Shown here piece after piece: positions 7,970 through 16,326 of a stretch of DNA of 36,823 bases; within the stretch, counting starts at the first letter, position 1, and the number at the start of each line of letters is the position of its first letter. A program made the translations under genes and the position numbers. This DNA comes from Candidatus Magasanikbacteria bacterium RIFCSPHIGHO2_01_FULL_33_34 (GTDB lineage Bacteria; Patescibacteriota; Patescibacteriia; Magasanikbacterales; UBA922). A model generated the notes under the pieces. The model ran no database searches and was not told the origin of the DNA. It was given only the letters and a program-made list of their open reading frames with translations. The stretch spans positions 1-36,823 of the forward strand of contig MFPS01000005.1 of the NCBI GenBank assembly GCA_001782825.1, in the 5' to 3' direction.

Positions 7970-10489
7970 CTAAATTAATTTATATGCATTATCTGATTTT
8001 GTAAGTATATATTCTTTTTTTCGGTTGTTTGTTTTTAATATTTCAATAATTAAGTTGTATACGCAATCTTGTATTACATTGTCAGCATTTCTGACACCGG
8101 TGTCATCTGAATAGGCGATTGATGCTAGCTCGGATAAAGCTGTGTCATCTGGGATTACTTTGAATGATTGTTTGGTATGTAATTCATCACTTAGTGTTTT
8201 GAGATTTTTTTCAATTATTTGTTTTACAAAATTAGGTTGTAATGGTGAAAATATACAAGTAGATTGAATTCGACTAAATAATGAATTGCTTAATTCTTGT
8301 TTCAGTTTATTAATTACAGAGGAGTAAATCTCATTACTTAAATTTAGTTGTTTATTTTTTTCATTATTACCAAAACCTATACTAGATGATTTGTATAATT
8401 CAGATCCAAGATTGGTGGTCATTATTATTATGCTGTGTTGCAAGTGTATTTTTTTGCCTTGACCATCTGTCAATTGACCTTCATCCAAAATCTGTAAAAG
8501 AAGTTTTTGAACGTCGCTGTGGGCTTTGTCAAATTCATCAAAAAGTATGACAGCATAAGGTTTTTTCTTGAGTGCATCTGTAAAATGATTTCTTTCTTTG
8601 TAGCCAACATATCCAGCTGGAGAACCGAGTAGGCGAGAGATGCTGTGTTGTTCTGCATATTCACTCATATCCAATTTGATTAGAGCTTTTTCATCCATAA
8701 ATAATTCACGAGCCAATACTTTGGCCATTTCAGTTTTGCCCACACCACTTGGTCCAGCAAACAAAAATGAAGCGAATGGTTTTTTGTTGGTGGATAGTCT
8801 GATATATGATTGACTGAGTGTTTGTGATAGTTTATCTATAACATGGTCTTGTCCAATGATATGTTGTTTGATATTTTTGTTGAGTTTTTGTAGTCTATCC
8901 CATTCACTACTTAATAAAAATTCAATTGGTATATTTACTTTTTGACTTAATATTTTTGCAATAGCTTCGGCATCAACTTTTGTTCTAGTTGGTTTTTTTG
9001 CTTTTTCGTTTTGGTTATTTAATATTTTTATTTTTTCTTTAATTTCCTTTTCCTTTTCTTTTAGATCACAAGCCAAATCAAATTTTTCTTCACTGATTGC
9101 TTCTTCTTTGTTTTTTTCTATATTTTCTAATTCTAATTCTAATTTGTGTAATTTTGTTTTTGTTGGAGAATCTTTTCTAGATGAACGAACATGAGCTGAG
9201 GCTTCATCAAGCAAGTCTATGGCTTTGTCTGGTAAAAAATTATCATGAATAAATCGAGTGCTTAGTTCAACTGCATTTTTGATAGCTTCTGATGTCAATG
9301 TAACATTGTGAAAATCTTCATAATGTTTTTTTATACCTTCAAGGATTTTTATGGTTTCTTCACTACTTGGTTCTTCGACATTGATTGATTGGAATCGTCT
9401 TTCTAGGGCTGGGTCCGAGGTAATGTGTTTTTTGTATTCGTCAATTGTGGTTGCACCTATACAACGAAGCAAACCACGGGACAAGGCAGGTTTCAAAATA
9501 TTGGCAGCATCCATTGTGCCTTGATTTGATCCAGCGCCGATAATATTGTGAATTTCATCAATAAAGAGAATATAATCTGGTTTGTTAGATACTTCATCAA
9601 TAATTTGTTTGAGTCTGGATTCAAATTCACCGCGATAGATTGTGCCAGCTATTAGGAGTGTGAGGTCAAGAGATAATATTTTCTTATTTTTCAAAATATC
9701 TGGTACATCGCCAGTTACTATTTTTTTGGCTAGTCCTTCTACAATTGCAGTTTTACCAACACCTGGTTCACCTACGAGTACGGGATTATTTTTGGTGCGC
9801 CTAGAGAGGATATTGATCAATCTTTCAATTTCTTTTTCTCGACCAATGATGGGGTCAAAAGAGTCGGCAGTTTTTTTGTCTGTCAAATTTGTGGTAAACA
9901 TGAAAAGTGCGCCAGAGTTTTTATTTTTTTTGTTTTTAAATAAGGTTGGTGTTGATGGTCGTGGATTTGACTGTGATTCATCACCAAAATCTTGACTACT
10001 TTCAATTGCATCTTGAACACTTTCAATATTTGGAAAATGTGCAGTACTGTGCATGATAGTATCAATTTCTTGAAGTAGTAAAGTTATTTTAATATCATTG
10101 TCTTTTAATAATCGGATTAGTTCTGCATCATTTGTTTTGAGAAGCCCAAATAAAAGATGTTCAGAACCAATATAGTTGTGACCTTTTTCATAAGAAATTA
10201 ACATAGCTTTTTCAAGGGCTGATTTGGAATTTTTGTCTAGTTCTGGGAATGTTTTTTTTGGGGGTGTTTTGGGTGCATTAAGTTCTAAAAATTTTAAAAT
10301 ATTTTTTGGTTCTAGATGTGTACGATATAAAATTTCTCCAGCAATTGAGCCAGTTTCTTCGGTTATGGTATGTAATATATGGACAGGTGAAACACTATCA
10401 TAATTCAAACTGCTGGCCATAGAGATTGATCTGGCGATAATATTTTTGAGGTGGGCAGAGAAATTTTCTATTAGTTTTTCTGGTTTCAT
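7970..10489 (-). CDS. clpC: ATP-dependent Clp protease ATP-binding subunit, ClpC type
   Basis: A double AAA+ unfoldase of 839 residues from the ATG at 10489 (MKPEKLIENF). An upstream in-frame ATG at 10516 would add nine residues, and neither start has a Shine-Dalgarno. Order: Clp-N domain (SVSPVHILH, YIGSEHLLFGLL repeats); D1 with Walker A GEPGVGKT and Walker B ILFIDEIHNIIGAG; a short middle region containing a UVR-like segment (EEAISEEKFDLACDLKEKE); D2 with GPSGVGKT and AVILFDEFDKAH. The IGF tripeptide in SSSIGFGNN fits the ClpP-docking loop of ClpC, and the short middle domain argues against ClpB. It should feed cytoplasmic proteins to ClpP, which is not in this window. First gene of a likely operon with the unknown membrane protein. 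Confidence 0.92.
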   Translation of the reverse strand: MKPEKLIENFSAHLKNIIARSISMASSLNYDSVSPVHILHTITEETGSIAGEILYRTHLEPKNILKFLELNAPKTPPKKTFPELDKNSKSALEKAMLISYEKGHNYIGSEHLLFGLLKTNDAELIRLLKDNDIKITLLLQEIDTIMHSTAHFPNIESVQDAIESSQDFGDESQSNPRPSTPTLFKNKKNKNSGALFMFTTNLTDKKTADSFDPIIGREKEIERLINILSRRTKNNPVLVGEPGVGKTAIVEGLAKKIVTGDVPDILKNKKILSLDLTLLIAGTIYRGEFESRLKQIIDEVSNKPDYILFIDEIHNIIGAGSNQGTMDAANILKPALSRGLLRCIGATTIDEYKKHITSDPALERRFQSINVEEPSSEETIKILEGIKKHYEDFHNVTLTSEAIKNAVELSTRFIHDNFLPDKAIDLLDEASAHVRSSRKDSPTKTKLHKLELELENIEKNKEEAISEEKFDLACDLKEKEKEIKEKIKILNNQNEKAKKPTRTKVDAEAIAKILSQKVNIPIEFLLSSEWDRLQKLNKNIKQHIIGQDHVIDKLSQTLSQSYIRLSTNKKPFASFLFAGPSGVGKTEMAKVLARELFMDEKALIKLDMSEYAEQHSISRLLGSPAGYVGYKERNHFTDALKKKPYAVILFDEFDKAHSDVQKLLLQILDEGQLTDGQGKKIHLQHSIIIMTTNLGSELYKSSSIGFGNNEKNKQLNLSNEIYSSVINKLKQELSNSLFSRIQSTCIFSPLQPNFVKQIIEKNLKTLSDELHTKQSFKVIPDDTALSELASIAYSDDTGVRNADNVIQDCVYNLIIEILKTNNRKKEYILTKSDNAYKLI

Positions 10490-10597
10490 ATTTTTAACAT
10501 TAAAACATATAAACATTCAAACATTTTAAATTGAGGTATTTGGCAGATTGGTAAAGATAAATAATAATGTAATTTTAGCCTTTAATATGAGCTTATT

Positions 10598-10626
10598 TTG
10601 CTTTATTTGTATAAGTATAATATAAT
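10598..10626 (+). promoter_or_regulatory. Sigma-70-type promoter of the phosphomannomutase gene
   Basis: TTGCTT (10598-10603), 17-nt spacer, perfect TATAAT (10621-10626). The predicted leader is about 105 nt and contains an imperfect hairpin, TTAGATAAA...TTGTCTAA, near 10648-10668. The divergent clpC gene starts about 100 nt to the left; I saw no equally good minus-strand promoter. Confidence 0.65.
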
Positions 10627-10740
10627 ATTTTTATTGTAAAGTCAATTAGATAAAAATTTGTCTAATGGGCGTATATATTTGAAAATATTAAAATTATCAA
10701 ATTGTTTAAATGTTTATATTTTTTAATGTTTATATGAATT

Positions 10741-12099
10741 ATGACTTTTCCAAAACATATTTTTAAAGCCTATGATGTGAGGGGATTGGTGGGAGAGGAA
10801 TTGACAGAGGAGATGTTTTATCGTATTGGTAGGGCGTCTATTGTTTATACTGGTGCTAACAATGTGTATGTTGGTGCTGATATGAGAAATTCTAGCGAAG
10901 CATTAAAAAATGCTTTAATCAAAGGGATTACAGATCAGGGTGCCAATGTGGTTGATATTGGATTGGTTAGTACACCAATGTTAAATGTTATGACTTTACG
11001 AGAAGACAGTACTGATTTGGGTATTATGATAACTGCTTCACATAATCCAGCAGAATATAATGGTTGTAAGTTTATCTACAAGAGAACAATGATGCCAATA
11101 GGGTTGGATAGTGGTTTGTCACAAATAAGGGACATGGTAGAAAATTATAATTTTGTTGATGTTGCAGAAAAAGGCCATGTGAAGACAAAAAATTTACAAA
11201 AAGAATATATTGATTTTACACGATCACTGATTGATTTGTCTGGGATGAAGCCTTTGAAATTGGTAGTTGATATGGGTAATGGTATTGAAGGTGTTTTGAT
11301 TGATCAGTTGTTGGCTGGTTTGCCAGTAGAAGTAGAGTATTTGTACAAAGAACCAGATGGTAATTTTCCCAATCATGAGGCAAACCCATTAAAATATGAA
11401 ACATTGAAAGATTTGCAAAAAAAAGTTTTGGAAGTTGGGGCTGATGTGGGTTTTGCTTTTGATGCTGATGCTGATAGAGTGGGATTGGTTGATGAAAAAG
11501 GCCAGATAGTTCCAGGTGATAAGATTTTGGCAATATTATCGTCAGAAATATTGAAAAATAATTCAGGTGCTTCAGTCTTGTTTGATGTGAGATGTAGTCG
11601 AAGTGTATCAGAAGCAATTGTAGACAATGGCGGTAGGCCAATTGAGGTGAGCGTTGGCAGAACTTTGATAATTCAAAATATGAGAAAAGAGTCGGCTATA
11701 CTTGGTGGAGAGCTGTCAGCCCATTTTTATTATAAAGATTTATTTGGTTTTGAATCAGGGGATTTGACTTTATTATATATTTTGAAAATAATCTCTCAGG
11801 CCAATAGTACTATCTCTGGAATAGCAAAGCCATATAACAAATATTTCCATTCTGGTGAAATTAATTTTGAAGTAGAAAATAAGGATGCAGTGATGGATAA
11901 TATAAAACAAAATTATAAAAGTTTGGCTAAAAATACTTCAAGTTTAGATGGTTTGAAAATGGAATTTGAAGATTGGTGGTTAAGTGTCAGAAAAAGCAAT
12001 ACGGAGCCTTTGCTACGCTTAGTTTTAGAGGCAAGTTCTGAAGATAGTATGAAAGAAAAAATAGCTGAAATTAGGCAGATAATTGAAGAAGGTAGTTAA
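10741..12099 (+). CDS. manB: Phosphomannomutase/phosphoglucomutase
   Basis: A 452-residue member of the alpha-D-phosphohexomutase family, which interconverts hexose 1- and 6-phosphates to supply GDP-mannose or UDP-glucose for glycan synthesis. Visible signatures: phosphoserine loop TASHNPAEYNG (S100), metal-binding loop DADADR (D241, D243, D245), sugar-recognition loop GGELSAHFYYKD, and the phosphate-binding C-terminal motif RKSNTEPLLRLVLEA. Length is normal. It is monocistronic, converging 6 nt before the Nudix gene. It probably supports the sugar-transfer genes at 21.8-28.8 kb. Mannose versus glucose preference cannot be read from the sequence. Confidence 0.93.
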   Translation: MTFPKHIFKAYDVRGLVGEELTEEMFYRIGRASIVYTGANNVYVGADMRNSSEALKNALIKGITDQGANVVDIGLVSTPMLNVMTLREDSTDLGIMITASHNPAEYNGCKFIYKRTMMPIGLDSGLSQIRDMVENYNFVDVAEKGHVKTKNLQKEYIDFTRSLIDLSGMKPLKLVVDMGNGIEGVLIDQLLAGLPVEVEYLYKEPDGNFPNHEANPLKYETLKDLQKKVLEVGADVGFAFDADADRVGLVDEKGQIVPGDKILAILSSEILKNNSGASVLFDVRCSRSVSEAIVDNGGRPIEVSVGRTLIIQNMRKESAILGGELSAHFYYKDLFGFESGDLTLLYILKIISQANSTISGIAKPYNKYFHSGEINFEVENKDAVMDNIKQNYKSLAKNTSSLDGLKMEFEDWWLSVRKSNTEPLLRLVLEASSEDSMKEKIAEIRQIIEEGS

Positions 12100-12105
12100 A
12101 GGTAA

Positions 12106-12513
12106 TTATTTTATAGGGCTATAACCTTTTTTAATCAAGTTTTCAATTGGAAGAAATAATGGGCTGGGCATATTGTTCCAATCATACCATTCCCAACATT
12201 CACATTTTTCAGGTTCCATAATCATTGGTTCGCCAGAATCATGATTAGCGGTCATAAAGATAGTGATGTAATGTTTGTTTTCATCAACAAAAATATCATT
12301 AGTAATATTTGCAAATTGTAAATTTTTTATTTTTATTCCAGCTTCTTCTAAAGTCTCTCTTTGGGCGCATTTTTCCAAACTTTCCCCAAATTCTAGATGC
12401 CCACCAGGAAAACTCCAAGTTCCGTCCCCATGAGAACTTTTTCTTTTGTGCATTAGAATTTTATTATTTTTTATAACAATAACCGCTATGCCAACTTTTG
12501 GTAATTTTTCCAT
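12106..12513 (-). CDS. Nudix hydrolase
   Basis: A 135-residue single-domain protein. The complete Nudix box GX5EX7REUXEEXGU is present: GHLEFGESLEKCAQRETLEEAGI written in two parts, GHLEFGESLEKC and AQRETLEEAGI. The catalytic RETLEE glutamates that bind Mg are intact. The N-terminal beta strand VGIAVIVIKNNKILMHKRK and a late aromatic strand WEWYDWNNMP resemble the MutT/NUDT15-like group that cleaves nucleoside diphosphate-X compounds. The substrate cannot be told. Last gene of the minus run that includes thymidine kinase, so nucleotide clean-up is a reasonable guess. Confidence 0.9.
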   Translation of the reverse strand: MEKLPKVGIAVIVIKNNKILMHKRKSSHGDGTWSFPGGHLEFGESLEKCAQRETLEEAGIKIKNLQFANITNDIFVDENKHYITIFMTANHDSGEPMIMEPEKCECWEWYDWNNMPSPLFLPIENLIKKGYSPIK

Positions 12514-12518
12514 ATTTT

Positions 12519-12956
12519 TTATTTATCAACAGCAGATGCAATCGCGTCAAATAATTGACTGGGTTCATCAGTGCCGATTCGGTATTTTTTTCCTGATTTT
12601 AATTTTATTTCAATTGCATTAAATCCAGATACATTGTATAGCCATCCGTCAGGTGTATAGTGGATTCCCCAGCCATAAATCCAAGGATTTTTTACTTTTG
12701 TAAAAGAGTCAATTTCTGTAATATTAAAATTTTTTTTGATTAAGCCTATACCAAATGCTAAGTTGATTTTTTCTTTATTAACCGTGACTGTGAGAGTGGG
12801 GAATAAAAAGAATATAGCTATAAAAGCGATTAATACTATTGTTGGGATTGGTTTGTTGATATTTTGGGTAAAAATGGGTACAAATAAAAAAAGTATAAAT
12901 AAAAAAACAGAGATTATCACGTAGCCTATTTGAGTGTGTTTATAAATTATTTCCAT
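12519..12956 (-). CDS. Small membrane protein with PH-like C-terminal domain
   Basis: A 145-residue protein. Two hydrophobic segments near residues 10-30 and 38-57 are followed by a beta-rich soluble domain (KINLAFGIGLIKKNFNITEIDSF, then GFNAIEIKLKSGKKYRIGTDEPSQLFDAI). This layout, with the ending typical of bacterial PH-like domains, suggests a membrane protein of the bPH type. The family assignment is by eye only. It lies 9 nt from thymidine kinase and 5 nt from the Nudix gene, so all three are likely co-transcribed. Confidence 0.7.
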   Translation of the reverse strand: MEIIYKHTQIGYVIISVFLFILFLFVPIFTQNINKPIPTIVLIAFIAIFFLFPTLTVTVNKEKINLAFGIGLIKKNFNITEIDSFTKVKNPWIYGWGIHYTPDGWLYNVSGFNAIEIKLKSGKKYRIGTDEPSQLFDAIASAVDK

Positions 12957-12965
12957 AAATTTGTA

Positions 12966-13562
12966 TTAATATTTACCAGGTACTTCATGATGTTTAATGC
13001 ATCGTGCTTCATAAATTTCTTTTCCAGCACCTTCTACAATAATTATTGGATCATTATAGTGAGAAGGTTTATTATTTATTAGTCTTTGGGTTCTAGTTGC
13101 TTTTCTGTGACAATGAGGGTAAAAACAAGTAGCAAATAATTTTTCTATGTGGTCTGCCATAGCGAGTAAATCTGCCATTATGTTGAAGGGGATACCACGA
13201 TAATCTAGATCAAGTCCTGCGATTATTACATTGATGTCTTGTTTCAATAATTTTTCTACAATTGCAATAATATCTTTTTGGAAAAATTGTGCTTCGTCGA
13301 TGGCAATCAGATCACATCCATTTATATTTTGGAGTATTTCATCTGGGTATTTGATGGTAATACATTGTACTTCTAGATCATTGAATCTGGTTTTAATATT
13401 TTTTGTACGAGTATCTTTGTCAGGCTTGAAAAATAAATATTTACTGCCTTCTAGATACTTTAATTTTTCAACTCTGTGTATGAGTTCAAAGGTTTTTCCA
13501 CTAAACATTGGTCCACATATAACCTCTAATACGCCTGGGTTTATGAGATTATGTTTAGTCAT
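12966..13562 (-). CDS. tdk: Thymidine kinase
   Basis: A 198-residue type II thymidine kinase; phosphorylates thymidine to dTMP for salvage. P-loop GPMFSGKTFELIHRVEK near the N-terminus, Walker B/catalytic DLIAIDEAQFF, and the lasso region with ATRTQRL and HYNDPIIIVEGAGKEIYEARC. The structural zinc site looks modified: the first pair reads C-FYPH-C (CX4C rather than CX2C) and the second reads CIKHH (CX2H rather than CX2C). Length is normal. Salvage fits a reduced genome that may depend on external nucleosides (inference). Confidence 0.93.
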   Translation of the reverse strand: MTKHNLINPGVLEVICGPMFSGKTFELIHRVEKLKYLEGSKYLFFKPDKDTRTKNIKTRFNDLEVQCITIKYPDEILQNINGCDLIAIDEAQFFQKDIIAIVEKLLKQDINVIIAGLDLDYRGIPFNIMADLLAMADHIEKLFATCFYPHCHRKATRTQRLINNKPSHYNDPIIIVEGAGKEIYEARCIKHHEVPGKY

Positions 13563-13575
13563 ATGTTAAGGTTTG

Positions 13576-14082
13576 TTAATTCATTGATTTGGCAATTTTT
13601 GTCAGTTCTTCAACATCATAATAATTGGATGAAAGTTTGATGGTGTTGGAATTTTCTGTCCAAAATATAACATGATAATATGTTTTAGAATCTACTTCAT
13701 TTGTGATATAAAATCCATTTAATAAGCCCTCAATTTTCTCTGCAGTTTTTTGGATTTCGGTGTATTCACCAGTATCTTTTTGTTCCAAGATTATGACCCA
13801 AGGTTCAGCAGTATCGGTAGATTTTCCTAGTAAATAAGTTGCGCCTTTACGGTTATCAATTCCACTAAATGTAACTAAATTTTCTCTATTAAATTCAAGT
13901 CCATTTGGTATATATGATGGATAATGTATTTTAAAACCTATTTTTTCTTCTATTGTTGGTTCTTTGACTACATTTGTGTCTGGTAGTTTATTTGTTTGGT
14001 TGGTAGTTATCGGAGGTGTGTTTTTTGTGCAACCTATACCTAAAAAAAATAATAAACTGGTTAATATAATAATTTTTTTCAT
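13576..14082 (-). CDS. Putative lipoprotein of unknown function
   Basis: A 168-residue protein. N-terminal KKIIILTSLLFFLGIGC is a lipoprotein signal with lipobox LGIGC (Cys18), followed by a Thr/Pro/Asn-rich linker. The folded part has alternating strands and aromatic residues (IGFKIHYPSYIPNGLEF, YLLGKSTDTAEPWVIILEQ, GFYITNEVDSKTYYHVIFWTENSNTIKLSS), resembling DUF4367-type domains found in anti-sigma or sporulation lipoproteins. That likeness is by eye. It starts about 40 nt after the small membrane gene and ends 13 nt before tdk. Confidence 0.7.
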   Translation of the reverse strand: MKKIIILTSLLFFLGIGCTKNTPPITTNQTNKLPDTNVVKEPTIEEKIGFKIHYPSYIPNGLEFNRENLVTFSGIDNRKGATYLLGKSTDTAEPWVIILEQKDTGEYTEIQKTAEKIEGLLNGFYITNEVDSKTYYHVIFWTENSNTIKLSSNYYDVEELTKIAKSMN

Positions 14083-14123
14083 AGGGGTTAGATTAGTAAT
14101 AATATGATGTATTATATACTTTT

Positions 14124-14357
14124 TTAGTTATTTTGTATATTTGTTTTATTTATTTTTTTGAAATAGTCAAAAATAGCGCTGAGAATAAATATTAGTTGTA
14201 AAACAATAAAAATTTTATCTCCAATATAAATACTATAAATTTCTAATAATATACCACCAACAATATAATACAGATCTTGTTTTTTTCTTTGTTTGGTAAT
14301 GATCCCAATAGAAATAAGTATAAGACCAAATGCACCAAATATTTTATATATATCCAT
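14124..14357 (-). CDS. Small integral membrane protein, unknown
   Basis: A 77-residue protein with three hydrophobic stretches (about residues 4-20, 29-45 and 47-64) and a basic tail FDYFKKINKTN. The layout resembles small CBU_0592-like or YgjV-like membrane proteins with two or three helices, but no motif settles it. It starts 3 nt after the htpX stop, so it is very likely translated from the htpX transcript. Confidence 0.6.
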   Translation of the reverse strand: MDIYKIFGAFGLILISIGIITKQRKKQDLYYIVGGILLEIYSIYIGDKIFIVLQLIFILSAIFDYFKKINKTNIQNN

Positions 14358-14360
14358 ATA

Positions 14361-15245
14361 TTAAGCCATTTCTCTGAGTTTTTTTATTCTGTCTTCAGAT
14401 GGTGGGTGGGTTGAGAAAAGTCTGGAAAGAGTTTTCTTTTTGAGAGGGTTAGAAATAAACAAATGGGCCGTGGCTGTACTGGCAGTTTTTAATTCGGCTG
14501 GACTTTGATTTATTTTTTCCAAGGCTCGCGCTAGTCCTTCTGGGTAGCGGGTAAGTAGAGAGCCAGATGCATCCGCCATATATTCTCTTTTTCTAGAAAT
14601 TGCTAGCTTTATTATCTCAGCAATTATTGGGGACAATAATATAAAAATAATACCAATAATAAGTATGATACCATTACCACCTTTATTGTCATTTGAACTT
14701 CGACTGTGTCCTCCAAAAAAATTCCAGCGTAAAAAAAAGTCGCCAACCAGAGCTATTATACCTACCAAAACAACTACTATTGTCATTAGTCGTATATCAT
14801 AATTTTTGATATGAGAGAGTTCATGGGCGATTACACCTTCTAATTCTTCATTTTCTAGAGCTTCAATTATTCCAGAAGTCAAGGCAATAGAAGCATGCTC
14901 AGGATCGCGTCCAGTGGCAAAGGCATTCATGGCTTGAGAATTTATGATGTGAACTTTTGGCATTGGTATGCCAGAAGTTATACAAAGATTTTCAACCATC
15001 CTGTAAACATAGGGTGAATCATCTTTTTGAATTTCTTTTGCGCCAGTAGAAAAAAGCGCAATTTTGTCAGATTTGTAATAACTGGTGACAGACATCACGA
15101 TTGATAAAACCAGAGCAAAAATCAAGATACCATAACCAGCATCCATATAATAATCCAAAAACCAGCCAATGCTAGCAATTACAAGAATAAAAATACTGAT
15201 GAGAAGCCAGGTTTTTCTCTTGTTTGATTCAATTTGTTGATACAT
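14361..15245 (-). CDS. htpX: Membrane zinc metalloprotease HtpX (M48)
   Basis: A 294-residue M48B protease. Two N-terminal membrane helices (residues 13-30 and 36-53), then MPKVHIINSQAMNAFATG, the zinc motif HELSH (near residues 141-145) in GVIAHELSHIKNYD, two more helices (IVVVLVGIIALVGDFF and IILIIGIIFILLSP), and the third ligand region KREYMADASGSLLTRYPEGLA. The ending STHPPSEDRIKKLREMA is typical. It degrades misfolded membrane proteins. As in many bacteria it lies downstream of lemA, here separated by a 218-nt gap filled by palindromic element B. Confidence 0.95.
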   Translation of the reverse strand: MYQQIESNKRKTWLLISIFILVIASIGWFLDYYMDAGYGILIFALVLSIVMSVTSYYKSDKIALFSTGAKEIQKDDSPYVYRMVENLCITSGIPMPKVHIINSQAMNAFATGRDPEHASIALTSGIIEALENEELEGVIAHELSHIKNYDIRLMTIVVVLVGIIALVGDFFLRWNFFGGHSRSSNDNKGGNGIILIIGIIFILLSPIIAEIIKLAISRKREYMADASGSLLTRYPEGLARALEKINQSPAELKTASTATAHLFISNPLKKKTLSRLFSTHPPSEDRIKKLREMA

Positions 15246-15293
15246 AAAAATTGTGAGCTATAATAATATTGTCTATACTTCTAATTATGATCA

Positions 15294-15413
15294 CATTAGT
15301 TAAAATATTTGTTTTTATTCCATGCCTGCCGGCAGGCAGGATTCTCACTTTGGTTCCGAGGGTGATGCTTGTTAAAGCATCAAATCCGTAAAAACAAATA
15401 ATTTAAACTAATG
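15294..15413. repeat. Palindromic structured intergenic element, copy B
   Basis: Arms 15294-15317 and 15389-15413 are near-perfect inverted repeats (CATTAGTT... / ...AACTAATG). The core shares ATTCTC.CTT.GGTTCCGAGG with copy A, and its 8-bp hairpin TGATGCTT/AAGCATCA (15363-15382) differs from copy A by a compensating base-pair change. A 14-bp perfect palindrome GCCTGCCGGCAGGC (15324-15337) is inserted between left arm and core, next to a repeated ATTC. It sits between lemA and htpX. Confidence 0.85.
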
Positions 15414-15463
15414 CTTAATTATAAATAACACGTTCAATCCTTACACATAAATTTATCTTTGTG

Positions 15464-16027
15464 TTAGAATTTTACTTCTATATTTTCTCTTTCTTTTTCA
15501 TCTTTGATTTCAAAGAAATCAAATTTTGCAAATCCTAAAATTTTTGCGAACAAACTGTTAGGGAACATTTCAATTTTGGTGTTGAAGTCTCGTACTTGTC
15601 CATTGTAGAAACGGCGAGAAGCTTGGATTTTGTTTTCTGTATCAGAAAGTTCGTCCATCAATTGAGCCACATTTTGATTGGCTTTGAGATCTGGATAGGC
15701 TTCAACCGCAATTTGTAATTTACCCAATGCATTGCCAAGTAATCCTTCTGCGCCAGCAAGAGCGTTGGTGTTGCCAGATTTTTGAGCGTCCATTGCTTGA
15801 GTACGATATTTGGTAACATTTTCTAATAATTCTTTTTCGTGGGTCATGTATCCTTTGACGCTAGCCAAAAGATTAGGGATGAGATCATGCCTGCGTTTTA
15901 GTTGAACATCAATATCACTCCAACCCTCTTTGGTGCGATTGCGTAGGCTTACGATTGAGTTATATAGGAAGACTACCCATAGTAATAATACAACTATTGC
16001 CCCCAAAATAATATACAGAAAATTCAT
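15464..16027 (-). CDS. lemA: LemA family membrane protein
   Basis: A 187-residue protein of normal LemA length. N-terminal helix at residues 3-23 (IILGAIVVLLLWVVFLYNSI) followed by the conserved R.R..EGW.D.DVQLKRRHDLIPNL segment (SLRNRTKEGWSDIDVQL) and a long helical domain ending in PNSLFAKILGFAKFDFFEIK. LemA proteins are membrane-anchored coiled-coil proteins of unclear function, commonly paired with HtpX or TPM-domain proteins. It is bracketed by palindromic elements B (downstream) and C (upstream). Confidence 0.95.
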   Translation of the reverse strand: MNFLYIILGAIVVLLLWVVFLYNSIVSLRNRTKEGWSDIDVQLKRRHDLIPNLLASVKGYMTHEKELLENVTKYRTQAMDAQKSGNTNALAGAEGLLGNALGKLQIAVEAYPDLKANQNVAQLMDELSDTENKIQASRRFYNGQVRDFNTKIEMFPNSLFAKILGFAKFDFFEIKDEKERENIEVKF

Positions 16028-16098
16028 ATTTTTTGATTTAAAAATTAAAATTTTAATTTATTGCAATTAAATTGTATTTATGCAATAATTACTTAATT

Positions 16099-16290
16099 AA
16101 TGAATAATGTGAATTAAATTTTTAATTATTCTTTAGTAGAATATTAATAATTTAGAGATTATCATTCGCTCATTCTCACTGTGGTTCCGAGGTGTTTGCC
16201 TGTTGTGGCAAACAAATCCGCTCATAATAATCTCTAAATTATTAATTATATTTTAGATTATAATTTATAGATTAATTCACATTATTCATT
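16099..16290. repeat. Palindromic structured intergenic element, copy C (long arms)
   Basis: Nested inverted repeats: a perfect 19-nt outer pair (16099-16117 with 16272-16290) and a perfect 20-nt inner pair (16143-16162 with 16227-16246). The sequence between them is partly complementary, giving arms of about 64 nt each. The core CATTCTCACTGTGGTTCCGAGG, hairpin TGTTTGCC/GGCAAACA (16193-16214) and AAATCCG follow the same plan as copies A and B, although arm and hairpin sequences are different. It fills the divergent gap between lemA and rseP. Confidence 0.85.
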
Positions 16291-16326
16291 TAATATTTTA
16301 ATACATTAAGGTAATAAAGTCAATTT

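Noticed and set aside
10517-10740. A divergent clpC promoter or CIRCE/CtsR-like operator upstream of clpC
   Set aside because: I found no CIRCE inverted repeat or CtsR heptamer repeat and no convincing minus-strand -35/-10 pair.
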